Positions 7,296 to 14,549 of a stretch of 52,929 bases of DNA are shown here, one piece after another (within the stretch, counting starts at the first letter, position 1; every line of letters starts with the position of its first letter). This stretch comes from F1-120-MAGs023 sp038228615. Lineage in GTDB: Bacteria; Actinomycetota; Acidimicrobiia; IMCC26256; PALSA-610. Location of the stretch: positions 1-52,929 of the forward strand of contig JBBRPC010000002.1 in assembly GCA_038228615.1 (NCBI GenBank). The letters are read 5' to 3'. The notes below the pieces were generated by a model. It did no database searches, had not been told where the DNA came from, and saw only the letters and a program-made list of their open reading frames with translations. The position numbers were made by a program, and so were the translations under genes.

Positions 7296-7778
7296 GTGAT
7301 CTCGACGGCGTTCGCGGAGCAGCTGATGGTGGTTGCGCTCGCCGAAGCTGAACAGGCAGCGGAACACGGTGACGTTCCTGTGGGCGCTGTTGTGGCGTAC
7401 GAAGAAGTTGATGGCGCCGTTGTGATGCTCGCCTCGGCACACAACCGCCGAGTACTTGACCAGGACCCCACCGCACACGCAGAGATCCTGGCGCTGCGCG
7501 AGGCGTCGCGAATTCGCGGCAGTTGGCGTCTCAGTGACTGCGTGCTCGTGGTCACACTGGAACCGTGTCCGATGTGTGCCGGTGCTGCCGTCGCAGCGCG
7601 AATTGGTGCGATCGTCTTTGGTGCGTCGGACCCAAAGGCCGGCGCGTGCGGAACGCTGTACAACCTCGCGTCCGACCCGCGGCTCAATCACAATTGCGAC
7701 GTACTGCGCGGCATAGCCGCCCCCGAATGTTCGGAACTACTCAGCACTTTTTTTGCGCAGCGACGTGCGAACCACTGA
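7296..7778 (+). CDS. tadA: tRNA-specific adenosine deaminase TadA
   Basis: This 160-residue cytidine/deoxycytidylate deaminase-fold enzyme has the HAE motif (THAE in DPTAHAEILALREASR) providing a zinc ligand and the catalytic Glu, and the PCPMC motif (LEPCPMCAGA) providing the other two zinc ligands. The following RIGAIVFGASDPKAGA segment is typical of TadA, which converts A34 to inosine in tRNA-Arg(ACG). Length and motif order match bacterial TadA. The GTG at 7296 gives the usual N-terminal helix; an ATG at 7326 would truncate it. Confidence 0.93.
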   Translation: MISTAFAEQLMVVALAEAEQAAEHGDVPVGAVVAYEEVDGAVVMLASAHNRRVLDQDPTAHAEILALREASRIRGSWRLSDCVLVVTLEPCPMCAGAAVAARIGAIVFGASDPKAGACGTLYNLASDPRLNHNCDVLRGIAAPECSELLSTFFAQRRANH

Positions 7779-7893
7779 CGCCTGCGAAAGGGCGGGGGTG
7801 TGGTGCAATCGGGCGGTACCACACCACACACCCCGCGATCTTGCTGCGCGTCGACACACGCGTGTAGTGAGTATCGCATCACGAACTGCGGTG

Positions 7894-7933
7894 CACTAGA
7901 TCCATCGTCTCTAGCGAGACGTAGTGTGTTTGT
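7894..7933 (+). terminator. Candidate terminator after tadA
   Basis: A hairpin with inner stem CGTCTC-TAGC-GAGACG (7906-7921) and outer stem CACTA/TAGTG (7894-7898 with 7922-7926) is followed by TGTTTGT. It lies between the convergent tadA and response-regulator genes. A second, imperfect GC-rich dyad (GGGGGTGTGGTG ... CACCACACACCCC) lies at about 7795-7842. Confidence 0.5.
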
Positions 7934-7955
7934 ACTAGTTGTCATCCACAAGTTG

Positions 7956-8606
7956 TCAGGGCATTTCGGACAGCAACCCTCTCGAACGAGCGATCGCCAC
8001 AGCTTCGAGTCGGGAATGCGCGCTCAATTTCTGGAGAACGTTTTGTACGTGATTGCGCACAGTGTTACGCGAGACCTGCAAGGTCGCGGCGATCGATTCG
8101 TTGCTGGCGCCCGCAGCAAGGAGTCGCAACGTCTCGGTTTCTCGCGGTGTGAGCGAAACCCTGGCGCGCTCACCGTCGTCGGGCACGACGCGGGCCAGTA
8201 AGTGGCGGGGAAATACAGCCTGTCCCGACGCGACGGCGCGCACCGCGGCGAGTACGTCATCGAGACCTTGATCTTTGGTGACGTAGCCGGCGCAACCAGC
8301 CTTCATCGCGTCGATGATCGTGCGTTCGGCCACCGACGCAGTCAGCACGATCACTTGGGTCGCAGGAGCCTGCGTGGTGATCGACCGGATGAGCGTTGCG
8401 CCGACCACATCGGGCAGCTGATAGTCGAGCAACACAACTCCTGGCTGATACTCGTCGATGTACCGCAACGCCTCTGCGCCGTTGCGGGCGACTCCAACGA
8501 CATTGATGTCGGGCGTGCCCTTCAGTGCCGCTGCCAGACTTTGTGCAAAGACCGCATGATCATCCACCACCAGCACATCAATGACTTCCGTATCGGCTGT
8601 GATCAT
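7956..8606 (-). CDS. LuxR/NarL-family response regulator
   Basis: This 216-residue protein has a receiver domain: VIDVLVVDDHAVFAQSL with the acidic pair, VVLLDYQLPD with the phosphoacceptor Asp, VIVLTAS with the Thr, and GYVTKDQG with the conserved Lys. A C-terminal LuxR-type HTH follows (LTPRETETLRLLAAGASNES then LQVSRNTVRNHVQNVLQKL). It would be phosphorylated by a sensor kinase and bind DNA as a dimer; no kinase gene is adjacent. The ATG at 8606 is chosen since longer in-frame versions run into the tRNA-Ser gene. Confidence 0.9.
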   Translation of the reverse strand: MITADTEVIDVLVVDDHAVFAQSLAAALKGTPDINVVGVARNGAEALRYIDEYQPGVVLLDYQLPDVVGATLIRSITTQAPATQVIVLTASVAERTIIDAMKAGCAGYVTKDQGLDDVLAAVRAVASGQAVFPRHLLARVVPDDGERARVSLTPRETETLRLLAAGASNESIAATLQVSRNTVRNHVQNVLQKLSAHSRLEAVAIARSRGLLSEMP

Positions 8607-8687
8607 CGTGTCATTGTGCCAGCCGATGGTGCGGTGAAGCGATCGCGGCTCGGAATTGGGTGCCGGCGTTCGCCTAAGATCGTCGAC

Positions 8688-8775
8688 GGAGGGATGCGAG
8701 AGCGGCCGAATCGGATGGTCTCGAAAACCATTGTGGCGCAAGTCACCCTGGGTTCAAATCCCAGTCCCTCCGCCA
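8688..8775 (+). tRNA. tRNA-Ser(CGA)
   Basis: The 88-base cloverleaf includes an encoded CCA. The acceptor is GGAGGGA pairing with TCCCTCC. The anticodon stem ATGGT/ACCAT encloses the loop CTCGAAA with anticodon CGA (8722-8724). The long variable arm GTGGC-GCAA-GTCAC is the class II feature of tRNA-Ser. The T-arm is CTGGG-TTCAAAT-CCCAG. It reads UCG codons. Confidence 0.97.
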
Positions 8776-8780
8776 GATAC

Positions 8781-8818
8781 GCCCGCGGGGGTAGCGAGCC
8801 TGCTCACCCCCGCCGGGC
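8781..8818 (+). terminator. GC-rich hairpin after tRNA-Ser
   Basis: GCCCG-CGGGGGT (8781-8792) pairs with ACCCCCG-(C)-CGGGC (8806-8818) with a single bulged base. It starts 6 bases after the tRNA 3' end, where a terminator would be expected. No T-run follows, so it may act as a terminator without a U-tract or as a processing structure. Confidence 0.5.
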
Positions 8819-8876
8819 ACGCTCTGTTCAGTGGCCAGTGAATCGACGGCCTTGGCACCGGTCGTAGCATGTTGCT

Positions 8877-9245
8877 ATGCCGACGCACCCGCAGCAACGC
8901 GACGAAGCGCGCGAACCTACGGGCCCGTTCCAGCGTGACGATGTCCTTGTCGAACTCACCAGAGTCGATGCCTTCGAAGCGGAAGTCGCCGCAGTGCGGC
9001 TGCGCGGCGCGGGTATTCCAGCGGCTGTCTTTGGCGTCGGTACCGCGGGCCAGCTCAGTGCAGTGCAATACACCGAGGGTTCACGCGTCATGGTTCGCAG
9101 CTGCGACCGCGAGGCTGCAGCGACCGTGATTGCAGAACTTTTCGGAGACGGTTCTTCGCCAGACCCAATCGACGACGATGAGCTTGGTGCGCTGGCCGAG
9201 GAATCGAAAGGTTGGTCGGATCCCAGCACCGGCGCAGTCGTCTGA
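8877..9245 (+). CDS. DUF2007 putative signal-transducing protein
   Basis: This 122-residue protein contains the DUF2007 fold: LVELTRVDAFEAEVAAVRLRGAGIPAAVFG, then SRVMVRSCDREAAATVIAELF. The small ferredoxin-like domain is found alone or linked to zinc ribbons and is annotated as putative signal transduction, but no biochemical role is established. The C-terminal tail is acidic. The ATG at 8877 is used; a shorter version starting nearer the domain is possible. Confidence 0.75.
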   Translation: MPTHPQQRDEAREPTGPFQRDDVLVELTRVDAFEAEVAAVRLRGAGIPAAVFGVGTAGQLSAVQYTEGSRVMVRSCDREAAATVIAELFGDGSSPDPIDDDELGALAEESKGWSDPSTGAVV

Positions 9246-9283
9246 TGGCTGCAGACTGAGCGGTGCCTGCGCCTTTGGGCGGC

Positions 9284-10138
9284 TCAGATGCCGAGGTTGT
9301 CGCAAATTTCTCGCGTTGCGGTGGCCAGGTTCAATGTGAAGAATTGAAAGCCGGGGACGCCTGCCGCGCGAAGTTCTTCGCAGAGCTTCGTCGCTTCCTC
9401 GACGCCGACGGCGCGAATGGCGGCGGGACCTTGGTCTTCGACTGCGTAGAGCTTGGCGGCCAGCCATTCGGGGAAGTCTGAGCCCTGGAGTTGGGCCATG
9501 CGCGCGATGCTGGCGATGCTGGTGGCCGGCATGATTCCAGCGATGACTGGTTTCGTGACGCCGCGCGTTGCGAGCCCGTCGATGAGGTCGAAATAGTGAC
9601 GGGCCTCGAAGAAGAATTGCGTAATTGCGAAGTCGGCAGCGTCAAGTTTTGCCGCAGTGTGATCACGATCTGCTGCGATGCTTGGAGACTTCGGGTGTGG
9701 CTCGGGATGGGCAGCAACACCGATGCTGAAATCTCCGACGGTCCGCAACAGCGCAACGAGTTCGCTCGAGTATTGCAGTTCGCCGGGGGGACCCTCGTGT
9801 CCTGCCGGCGGGTCACCGCCGAGTGCCAGAATGTTTTCAATTCCGGCAACGCGGTATTGCTCAATCAGCGAGAGTAAGTCGGCTTTGGTGTGCGCCGCGC
9901 ATGTGAGATGCGGCATCGCCGTAATACCCATTGCGTTGTTGATTTCGACCACGAGATCGTACGTGCGACCTCGAGTTGAGCCGCCAGCACCGTAGGTAAC
10001 TGACAAGTACGACGGATCGCGAAGTTTGAGTTCGGCCAACGTACGCGCGAGTGTCGCTTCGCCTTTCTCATCGCGCGGCGGGCCGAATTCGAATGAACAA
10101 GTAGGTCCGGCGCGAAGAAGTTCAGGGATGTGGGCCAT
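9284..10138 (-). CDS. metF: Methylenetetrahydrofolate reductase
   Basis: This 284-residue TIM-barrel flavoenzyme reduces 5,10-methylene-THF to 5-methyl-THF for methionine synthesis. Recognisable segments are SFEFGPPRDEKGEATL (catalytic Glu region), LSVTYGAGGSTRGRTYDLV, PHLTCAAHTKADL, NILALGGDPPAG, DFAITQFFFE and PGFQFFTLN. Length and motif order match bacterial MetF. The gene stands alone between convergent DUF2007 and upstream copA on the same strand, separated from copA by a short gap. Confidence 0.94.
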   Translation of the reverse strand: MAHIPELLRAGPTCSFEFGPPRDEKGEATLARTLAELKLRDPSYLSVTYGAGGSTRGRTYDLVVEINNAMGITAMPHLTCAAHTKADLLSLIEQYRVAGIENILALGGDPPAGHEGPPGELQYSSELVALLRTVGDFSIGVAAHPEPHPKSPSIAADRDHTAAKLDAADFAITQFFFEARHYFDLIDGLATRGVTKPVIAGIMPATSIASIARMAQLQGSDFPEWLAAKLYAVEDQGPAAIRAVGVEEATKLCEELRAAGVPGFQFFTLNLATATREICDNLGI

Positions 10139-10164
10139 GGGCCAAGGATGCTACCGATGTAGGG

Positions 10165-12366
10165 CTACTGAGTGCCGCGGATACCTTGAAAGCGCCGGAG
10201 TCGCAGCGAATTACTGACAACGAACACCGAGGAGAACCCCATTGTTCCGGCGGCAATCATCGGGTTCAAGAGTCCGAACGCCGCGAGGGGAATTGCCGCG
10301 GCGTTGTAGGCGAAGGCCCAAAACAGATTGCCTTTGATTGTGCGCAGTGTTCTGCGGGCCAGCGCGATCGCGTCTGCCGCGGCACGTAGGTCGCCAGCGA
10401 CGAGCGTGAGATCGCCTGCCTCGATCGCAATATCGGAACCGGTGCCCATGGCGATACCGAGATCGGCAGCAGCGAGGGCTGGCGCGTCGTTCACGCCGTC
10501 GCCGACCACCGCGACTTTCTTGTTGGCCGCTTGCAATTCGTGGACGACATCCACTTTCCCGGATGGCAACGTTTCCGCGACGACTCTGTCGATTCCAACT
10601 TCGTCGGCGACCGCGCGGGCGGCAAGAAGATTGTCGCCGGTCACCATGACTACCTCGACGCCGAGGTCGTGCAGCGCGGCAACGGCAGCCTTCGACGTGG
10701 CGCGAATTGTGTCGGCGACGACAAACACAGCTTCGGCTGTCGCGGCGGCATTGCGTTCGCGTCCGAAGAATATTGGTGTCCGTCCGAGTTGTGCTGCGGA
10801 TGCTGCAGCGTCGGCCAACGCCTTCGGGACGGCGTCGAACATTGATGACCGTCCGACACGGACGGAGATCCCGGCGAGGGTCGCGTGCACGCCGAATCCA
10901 ACCTCGGATCGAAATGCGGTCGGCGACACAAGGTTGATTGCTCGGTCGCGAGCTCCTTGGGCGATCGCTTTGGCGATGGGATGCTCAGACGCGTCCTCAG
11001 CTGAGGCTGCCAGACGGAGGGCTTCGTCGGCGCCGATTCCTTGCACGGTCGGATCACCGATGAGCTCCATCTGACCCCGGGTGATTGTTCCCGTCTTGTC
11101 GAGAATTACCGCGTCGATTCGTCGCGTTGCTTCGAGAACTTCTCCGCCTTTGATGATGATTCCGAGCTGCGCGCCGCGGCCAGTACCAACCATCAGCGCG
11201 GTTGGTGTTGCGAGCCCAAGCGCACACGGACAAGCGATGATCAACACGGCGACCGCGGCCGTAAACGCGTCGTTGGCTGTGTGCCCGGTGAACAGCCACG
11301 CCGCTAGGGTTCCGAATGCGATCAGCATCACCACCGGCACAAACACGCTTGCGATCTGATCGGCGAGGCGCTGGACATCTGCCTTCGAACCCTGAGCCGT
11401 CGCGACAAGCTTGGCGATTTTGGCAAGCGCCGTGTGTTCGCCAACGGAGGTCGCCTCGACGACGATGCGTCCGGATTGATTGATTGTCGCTCCGAACACC
11501 GCATCGCCGATACCAACTTCAGCCGGGACGGGTTCGCCGGTGAGCATTGAGATGTCAATCGCTGTCGTGCCGTCGCGCACGATGCCATCGGTGGCAATTT
11601 GTTCACCCGGTCGGACGACGAACTGGTCGCCGATTTCCAGGCTCGCAATGGGAATCTCTTCGCCGCCCACGAGGCGCGCCGTTTTTGCTCCGAGCGCAAG
11701 CAACCCGCGCAGCGAATCTCCTGCCCGACGTCGGGAACGATGCTCGAACCATCGACCCAACAGGATCAGGGTCACGATGACAGCGCCGGTCTCGAAGTAC
11801 ACCTGTGGCCGGTCGCTCATCGACATCACGTCATGATGATCGGCGGCGCCGAGAAACACGAGTGCGACAACAGACCAGATATATGCGGCAATGGAACCGA
11901 TGGATACCAACGTGTCCATCGTGACGGCTCCGTGGCGAGCGTTCAGCACAGTCGCGCGATGAAACGGCCACGCGCAATAGGTGATCACCGGAGTTGCGAG
12001 CGCGAACGCGACCCATTCCCAGTTCTCGAAATGCCATGCGTCGATCATCGAAATCAACAAGAGCGGAACTGTGAACGTTGCCGCGACGAACACGGTCGTG
12101 CGAAGGTCGTTGCTCTCCGCCTCGCTGGTATCCGCCGCAGCGGCTTCCGGCACGGCGTAGCCGAGCGTCTCGATCTTGGTCCGGAATTCCGCTGGACCGA
12201 TTGTGGTCGGGTCGAACGTCACGGCAGCGCGTTCAGTCGCGTAGTTGACAGCGGCGGTTTCCACGCCGTCGAGTCGTGAGAGTCCTCGCTCGATGCGTGC
12301 TGCACACGACGCGCAGGTCATCCCGGTGATGGGGATTTCGATTTGCTCCATGACGACGGCTGCCAT
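10165..12366 (-). CDS. copA: Copper-translocating P1B-type ATPase
   Basis: This 733-residue heavy-metal P-type ATPase exports Cu(I). It has one N-terminal heavy-metal-binding domain with GMTCASC (C18, C21), eight predicted membrane helices including the transport motif ACPCALGLATP, the phosphorylation site DKTGTIT, the HP dipeptide (SEHPIAKAI) and the hinge GDGVNDAPAL. It faces csoR divergently, consistent with copper-induced control. A TATAGT hexamer ends 7 bases before the ATG at 12366, indicating a leaderless transcript and supporting this start over the ATG at 12351. Confidence 0.94.
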   Translation of the reverse strand: MAAVVMEQIEIPITGMTCASCAARIERGLSRLDGVETAAVNYATERAAVTFDPTTIGPAEFRTKIETLGYAVPEAAAADTSEAESNDLRTTVFVAATFTVPLLLISMIDAWHFENWEWVAFALATPVITYCAWPFHRATVLNARHGAVTMDTLVSIGSIAAYIWSVVALVFLGAADHHDVMSMSDRPQVYFETGAVIVTLILLGRWFEHRSRRRAGDSLRGLLALGAKTARLVGGEEIPIASLEIGDQFVVRPGEQIATDGIVRDGTTAIDISMLTGEPVPAEVGIGDAVFGATINQSGRIVVEATSVGEHTALAKIAKLVATAQGSKADVQRLADQIASVFVPVVMLIAFGTLAAWLFTGHTANDAFTAAVAVLIIACPCALGLATPTALMVGTGRGAQLGIIIKGGEVLEATRRIDAVILDKTGTITRGQMELIGDPTVQGIGADEALRLAASAEDASEHPIAKAIAQGARDRAINLVSPTAFRSEVGFGVHATLAGISVRVGRSSMFDAVPKALADAAASAAQLGRTPIFFGRERNAAATAEAVFVVADTIRATSKAAVAALHDLGVEVVMVTGDNLLAARAVADEVGIDRVVAETLPSGKVDVVHELQAANKKVAVVGDGVNDAPALAAADLGIAMGTGSDIAIEAGDLTLVAGDLRAAADAIALARRTLRTIKGNLFWAFAYNAAAIPLAAFGLLNPMIAAGTMGFSSVFVVSNSLRLRRFQGIRGTQ

Positions 12367-12373
12367 ACGATGT

Positions 12374-12396
12374 ACTATACCCCCCTATCCTATTAT
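12374..12396. promoter_or_regulatory. copA promoter and candidate CsoR operator
   Basis: On the minus strand a TATAGT -10 hexamer (12379-12374) sits immediately beside a run of G (CCCCCC on the plus strand, 12380-12385). CsoR operators are typically G/C-tract dyads overlapping such promoters, so repressor binding here would block copA. On the plus strand TATTAT (12391-12396) could serve csoR. The second half of a CsoR dyad is not obvious. Confidence 0.45.
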
Positions 12397-12449
12397 TGTC
12401 TCCTATTGGTTCGGCACGGATGCAGAACCAACGAACAGAAAGTGGCGAG

Positions 12450-12731
12450 ATGCGCGGCTATTCGATGCACAAAGACGACTATCGCAATCGGTTGCGGCGT
12501 ATCGAGGGGCAGGTACGTGGCTTGGAGCGGATGATCGACGAAGACACGTATTGCATCGACATCCTGACGCAGATCGCCTCGGTCAGCAAGGCGTTGCAGG
12601 GCGTGGGGCTCGGACTGCTCGACGAGCATTTGCGGCATTGTGTGATGCACGCCGCAGAGGCAGACAGTGCCGAGGGCGATGCGAAAATTTCTGAGGCAGT
12701 GAAAGCAGTCGAACGATTGTTGAGAGCTTGA
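12450..12731 (+). CDS. csoR: Copper-sensing repressor CsoR
   Basis: This 93-residue DUF156 protein has the CsoR pattern: DDYRNRLRRIEGQVRGLERMI, the first ligand in DTYCIDIL, and the His and second Cys in LLDEHLRHCV. This C-H-C set is the Cu(I) site, as opposed to the RcnR/FrmR sets. Copper binding releases the repressor from DNA. It is divergent from copA and 23 bases upstream of the copper chaperone gene. The ATG at 12450 gives the family-length N-terminus; an ATG at 12420 is an alternative. Confidence 0.92.
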   Translation: MRGYSMHKDDYRNRLRRIEGQVRGLERMIDEDTYCIDILTQIASVSKALQGVGLGLLDEHLRHCVMHAAEADSAEGDAKISEAVKAVERLLRA

Positions 12732-12754
12732 CCATCGAAGAAGGACGGAATCGT

Positions 12755-13000
12755 ATGAGCATGACCGTGTATTCAGTTCCTGGAGTTACATGCGGGCATT
12801 GCAAGGCGGCGATCGAAACCGAGGTTTCCGCGGTACGCGGAGTCGATCGGGTCGTTGTTGATCTTGATGCCAAGATCGTGTCGGTCGAGGGTGATGCAGC
12901 CGACGCTGATATCCGCGCCGCGATCGACGAAGCGGGATACGACATCGACGACAATGCGCCAGGCCGAGCAGGCGCTCCGGGCGGTAGCCTGCTTCCATGA
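12755..13000 (+). CDS. copZ: Copper chaperone CopZ-like (HMA domain)
   Basis: This 81-residue single heavy-metal-associated domain has the metal-binding loop PGVTCGHCKAAIE (CxxC) and the AAIDEAGYDI C-terminal strand. It would carry Cu(I) to CopA. AAGGACGG lies ahead of the ATG at 12755. The protein has a Gly/Ala-rich tail after the domain. Its stop overlaps the start of the FrhB-like gene (ATGA, 12997-13000), so csoR, copZ and that gene form one operon. Confidence 0.9.
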   Translation: MSMTVYSVPGVTCGHCKAAIETEVSAVRGVDRVVVDLDAKIVSVEGDAADADIRAAIDEAGYDIDDNAPGRAGAPGGSLLP

Positions 13001-14172
13001 CTGCAACGGAAGCAGAAGCGCCAAAAAAAGAGCGCTGGACCGCCTCGTGGAAGCATCTCTACGACGAGGTGGTGACGAGCGGTTTGTGTACCGGCTGCGC
13101 GGGATGCGTGGTGGTGTGTCCGCACGACGTGTTGGGCTACGACGACAAACTCGGCGTGTACAAGCCGCTCCAACTCGAAGATGAGTATGGCGGCGCTGGC
13201 GACTGCAGTCACGGCGACAAGGCCTGCACCACGTGTACGCGTGCGTGTCCGCGGTTCGGCATGTGGGAGCCGGAGATCGACGAGTTTCTGTTTGGGCGTC
13301 AACGTTCCAATGAGGAAGCATCCGGAATCTACAAAGACATCGTGTTGGCACGAGCCAGCGACCCTGTGCTGCACGAAGTTGGTCAAGACGGCGGCCTCGT
13401 CTCAGCGATGCTCGTGTACGCGCTCGAACACGACATCATCGATGCTGCGCTCGTGAGCTATCTCGAAGGCGATGGCACAAGCTGGAAGGCGATACCTGGT
13501 ATCGCCCGTACCCGCGATGACGTCATTGCCTCGGCGGGTTCGCGCTACACCTATAGCGCGAACACGATGGCCTACATGGACCTCGAAAAAGATGAAGAAC
13601 GTATTGCACTCGTTGGCATGAGCTGCCAATCGTCGTCGCCGGCCGTGATGAAGCAACGCAAAGCGGGCAAGGTTGCGCGGCGCATATCGCTCAACATCGG
13701 CCTCCTGTGTTCCAAGACATTTGACGACGCCATCTTCGAAGAGTTGTTCGAAGCGAAATACGGTTTGAAGAAACAAGACATGCGCAAGATGAACATCAAA
13801 GGCGTGTTCCAGATCTGGATGAAGAATGGCGACTACCACGAAGTGCCGTTGAAGGAATGCCACGCGTGGACTCGCGAGGGATGCAAAATGTGTCCGGATT
13901 TCGCTGCCGAACATGCCGATATTTCAACGGGTGGTATTGGCGCATTTAACGACTGGACGCTGACGATCGTCCGTACGGAAACCGGCCGCGACTTACTTGA
14001 GCGGATGCACAAGGATGGCTGGGTGGAACTGCGTCCCGGCGACGATGATCCCGGCGCGATCGAGCTGATGCACAAACTTTCGAAGAAGTCTCGGAAGCGG
14101 TGGCCTGAGTTTGCGATCGATGCTCCTCGGTTGTTGCCCACTCCGAAACCGAAACCAGAAGCGTCCGCTTGA
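12997..14172 (+). CDS. FrhB/FdhB-like coenzyme F420 hydrogenase/dehydrogenase beta-subunit family protein
   Basis: This 391-residue iron-sulfur flavoprotein begins with a cysteine cluster (LCTGCAGCVVVCP) and has further Cys in ACTTCTRACP, then the FrhB N-terminal domain (ARASDPVLHEVGQDGGLVSA) and the C-terminal domain with LVGMSCQSSS, CKMCPDFAAEHADIS and GGIGAFNDWTL. Members pass electrons between F420H2 and iron-sulfur or flavin partners; the partner here is unknown. The start overlaps the copZ stop by four bases, an odd coupling of a redox enzyme to copper handling. F420 use by this organism is inferred from the family. Confidence 0.88.
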   Translation: MTATEAEAPKKERWTASWKHLYDEVVTSGLCTGCAGCVVVCPHDVLGYDDKLGVYKPLQLEDEYGGAGDCSHGDKACTTCTRACPRFGMWEPEIDEFLFGRQRSNEEASGIYKDIVLARASDPVLHEVGQDGGLVSAMLVYALEHDIIDAALVSYLEGDGTSWKAIPGIARTRDDVIASAGSRYTYSANTMAYMDLEKDEERIALVGMSCQSSSPAVMKQRKAGKVARRISLNIGLLCSKTFDDAIFEELFEAKYGLKKQDMRKMNIKGVFQIWMKNGDYHEVPLKECHAWTREGCKMCPDFAAEHADISTGGIGAFNDWTLTIVRTETGRDLLERMHKDGWVELRPGDDDPGAIELMHKLSKKSRKRWPEFAIDAPRLLPTPKPKPEASA

Positions 14173-14522
14173 GTCGAGGGATACAGGTCGTGGCATTCGT
14201 TGACGATCTGATGGACCGCAGCCGAGTGAGTAGTGCGATCCCTGGCGCAAGATTCATGCGTTCGGTCGATGATTTGGTCGCGGCCCGCGACGAGGCACCG
14301 GCGTCTACGCGCGCGGCTGATATTGATGTTGTGGTGATCGATCTTGCGCGCTACCTCGACGCGGTCGGTGCGATTCGTGCGACGCTGCCGGGCGCGACGC
14401 TGATTGGCTTCGCTCCGCACGTCGATGGTCACGCCCGCGACGAATCGCGTTCGGGAACCGACGTCGTGATGCCGAGGAGCAAATTCTTCCACGATGTTCG
14501 CGCTGCCGTTGGTTACTCCTGA
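14169..14522 (+). CDS. Receiver-like (pseudo-receiver) hypothetical protein
   Basis: This 117-residue protein follows the FrhB-like gene directly; a TTG at 14169 overlaps its stop, and a GTG at 14190 with GAGGG upstream is the alternative start. The pattern resembles a response-regulator receiver: strand VVAFVDDLMD, an IDVVVIDLARYLDAVGAI segment where the phosphoacceptor would lie, GATLIGFAPH, and VVMPRSKFFHDVRA with a possible Lys. Spacing is compressed and no output domain follows. Its role is unknown; the assignment as a receiver is by pattern only. Confidence 0.6.
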   Translation: MSRGIQVVAFVDDLMDRSRVSSAIPGARFMRSVDDLVAARDEAPASTRAADIDVVVIDLARYLDAVGAIRATLPGATLIGFAPHVDGHARDESRSGTDVVMPRSKFFHDVRAAVGYS

Positions 14523-14549
14523 GTAGAAACGACACTGATGTAACTCTGT

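Noticed and set aside
6722..7687. Open frame of 321 codons on the minus strand
   Set aside because: It is antisense to the SnoaL-like and tadA genes; low-complexity Arg/Ser composition.
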